Assembly (NCBI GenBank): GCA_027310735.1
Contig: DAIDAH010000152.1
Span: 1 to 6,662 of the forward strand
Reading direction: 5' to 3'
DNA: 6,662 nt
Origin: Methylotenera sp.
GTDB lineage: Bacteria; Pseudomonadota; Gammaproteobacteria; Burkholderiales; Methylophilaceae
In this document: in pieces, positions 6,338 through 6,662 of the stretch
How positions within the stretch are numbered: the first letter of the stretch is position 1
Layout of the letters: every line of letters starts with the position of its first letter
Notes under the pieces: model-generated
Told to the model about the DNA's origin: nothing
Database searches by the model: none
Seen by the model: the letters and a program-made list of their open reading frames with translations, nothing else
Position numbers and translations under genes: made by a program

Positions 6338-6427
6338 CTAGGGGTCTGTATTTGGGATGAATATTCTAAATATAGTGAGAAAAACCCTTTGAACCTGATG
6401 CGGGTCATTCCGCCGTAGGGAAGCTAG
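6338..6427 (+). promoter_or_regulatory. TPP riboswitch aptamer (THI element)
   Basis: Conserved thiamine-pyrophosphate aptamer. The landmarks are in order: GTGAGA (6375-6380, usually CTGAGA), ACCCTTTGAACCTGAT (6384-6399), the P4 stem GCGG (6400-6403) with CCGC (6410-6413), and CGTAGGGAAG (6414-6423). Helix P1 closes it: CTAG (6338-6341) with CTAG (6424-6427), extendable by G-T pairs. P2 pairs GGG (6342-6344) with CCC (6385-6387), and an AT-rich P3 hairpin lies between them. The usual TAATGCC of the P4/P5 side reads TCATTCC here. It sits 110 bp upstream of thiC, its classical target, so TPP binding should lower thiC expression. Confidence 0.93.
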
Positions 6428-6532
6428 TGGCTTATCCTACGAACCAATCAAATAGGAAAGCGACAAGCTTCCCTAAAAACCAAACGAATTGGGAAGCACA
6501 AAGTGCTTCTTACGTTATAGCCTAAGGAGCGC
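6415..6532 (+). promoter_or_regulatory. Expression platform: strand-exchange relay ending in an SD-sequestering hairpin
   Basis: Several mutually exclusive pairings are visible. (a) Aptamer TAGGGAAGCT (6416-6425) pairs perfectly over 10 bp with AGCTTCCCTA (6466-6475). (b) GCTTCCC (6467-6473) pairs instead with a second GGGAAGC (6491-6497). (c) GAAGCAC (6493-6499) folds back on GTGCTTC (6503-6509) around AAA. (d) GTGCTTCTTA (6503-6512) pairs over 10 bp, two of them G-T, with TAAGGAGCGC (6523-6532), burying the ribosome binding site. Pairs a+c leave the site open and b+d close it. TPP, by locking 6416-6425 in the aptamer, should favour b+d. An alternative local hairpin, 6415-6424 with 6430-6440, is also possible. 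No T-run follows any hairpin, so control should be at translation. Folding energies were not calculated. Confidence 0.72.
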
Positions 6533-6537
6533 CAGAA

Positions 6538-6662
6538 TTGAACTCTACAGATAAAAATCTGCAAAAAAATCTCGCTAAGTTTGTCGGTGAAACTGCCGAA
6601 ATTGACCCAGCAACCACAAAACCATTTACCAATTCACGCAAAGTCTACATACAAGGCTCACG
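6538..6662 (+). CDS. thiC: ThiC, phosphomethylpyrimidine (HMP-P) synthase, N-terminal part
   Basis: ThiC is a radical-SAM enzyme that converts aminoimidazole ribotide to HMP phosphate, the pyrimidine half of thiamine. Only 41 complete codons are in the window, with the gene running off the right edge. The family is usually about 600-650 residues. The visible N-terminus reads through KNLAKFVGETAEI to PFTNSRKVYIQGSR (28-41), matching the conserved FPNSKRIYI-x-G region at the start of proteobacterial ThiC. The start is TTG at 6538: an in-frame TAA at 6523-6525 excludes anything further upstream, no ATG or GTG occurs in frame here, and AAGGAG (6524-6529) stands eight bases before it. The TPP riboswitch just upstream independently supports the identity and predicts repression by TPP. 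Confidence 0.93.
   Translation, partial: MNSTDKNLQKNLAKFVGETAEIDPATTKPFTNSRKVYIQGS

Noticed and set aside
6491..6512. Transcription terminator in the thiC leader
   Set aside because: The GAAGCAC/GTGCTTC hairpin is followed by TTACGTTATAG rather than a run of Ts, and its 3' strand pairs well with the SD. Translational control fits better.

Overview
The window looks like a chromosomal segment of a Gram-negative proteobacterium of moderate to low GC. Three things show this: an RND efflux system with a lipoprotein adaptor, a thiC gene behind a TPP riboswitch, and multi-pass inner-membrane envelope enzymes. The ThiC N-terminus and general gene style fit a beta- or gammaproteobacterium, possibly a methylotrophic betaproteobacterium such as Methylophilaceae. 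That placement is an impression from memory, not a search result.

Layout: nearly everything is on the minus strand. Positions 1-2266 hold a three-gene efflux operon read right to left: a TetR-family repressor (2266-1625), a periplasmic adaptor lipoprotein (1600-497) and the 5' part of an RND pump gene (500-1, cut by the window edge). Adaptor and pump overlap by ATGA. Upstream of tetR (2298-2327) lie two tandem palindromes, TTAAC-N3-GTTAA, spaced 14 bp centre to centre and covering the -10 and part of the spacer of a plausible promoter. This is the expected arrangement for an autoregulated drug- or solvent-responsive pump. Next comes a small single-EamA-domain transporter (2831-2409). A non-coding stretch follows, with a strong hairpin terminator at 3044-3073 serving the operon to its right.

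That operon (5816-3113) pairs a PAP2-family membrane phosphatase with a 644-aa LTA-synthase-like membrane transferase of the alkaline phosphatase superfamily, separated by 28 bp. Both active sites should face the periplasm. A joint role in transferring lipid head groups onto an envelope glycan or lipid and processing the lipid product is reasonable but inferred. The ~470 bp upstream contain no convincing gene.

At the right edge, on the plus strand, are a promoter, a THI-box (TPP) aptamer, a long expression platform and the first 41 codons of thiC (HMP-P synthase of thiamine synthesis), starting with TTG. The platform is the most interesting signal here. Two GGGAAGC copies compete for one GCTTCCC, and the outcome decides whether GTGCTTC pairs backwards into an anti-sequestor hairpin or forwards onto the Shine-Dalgarno sequence. 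This forms a complete strand-exchange relay readable by eye. I saw no mobile element, CRISPR array, tRNA, rRNA or obvious new defence system.
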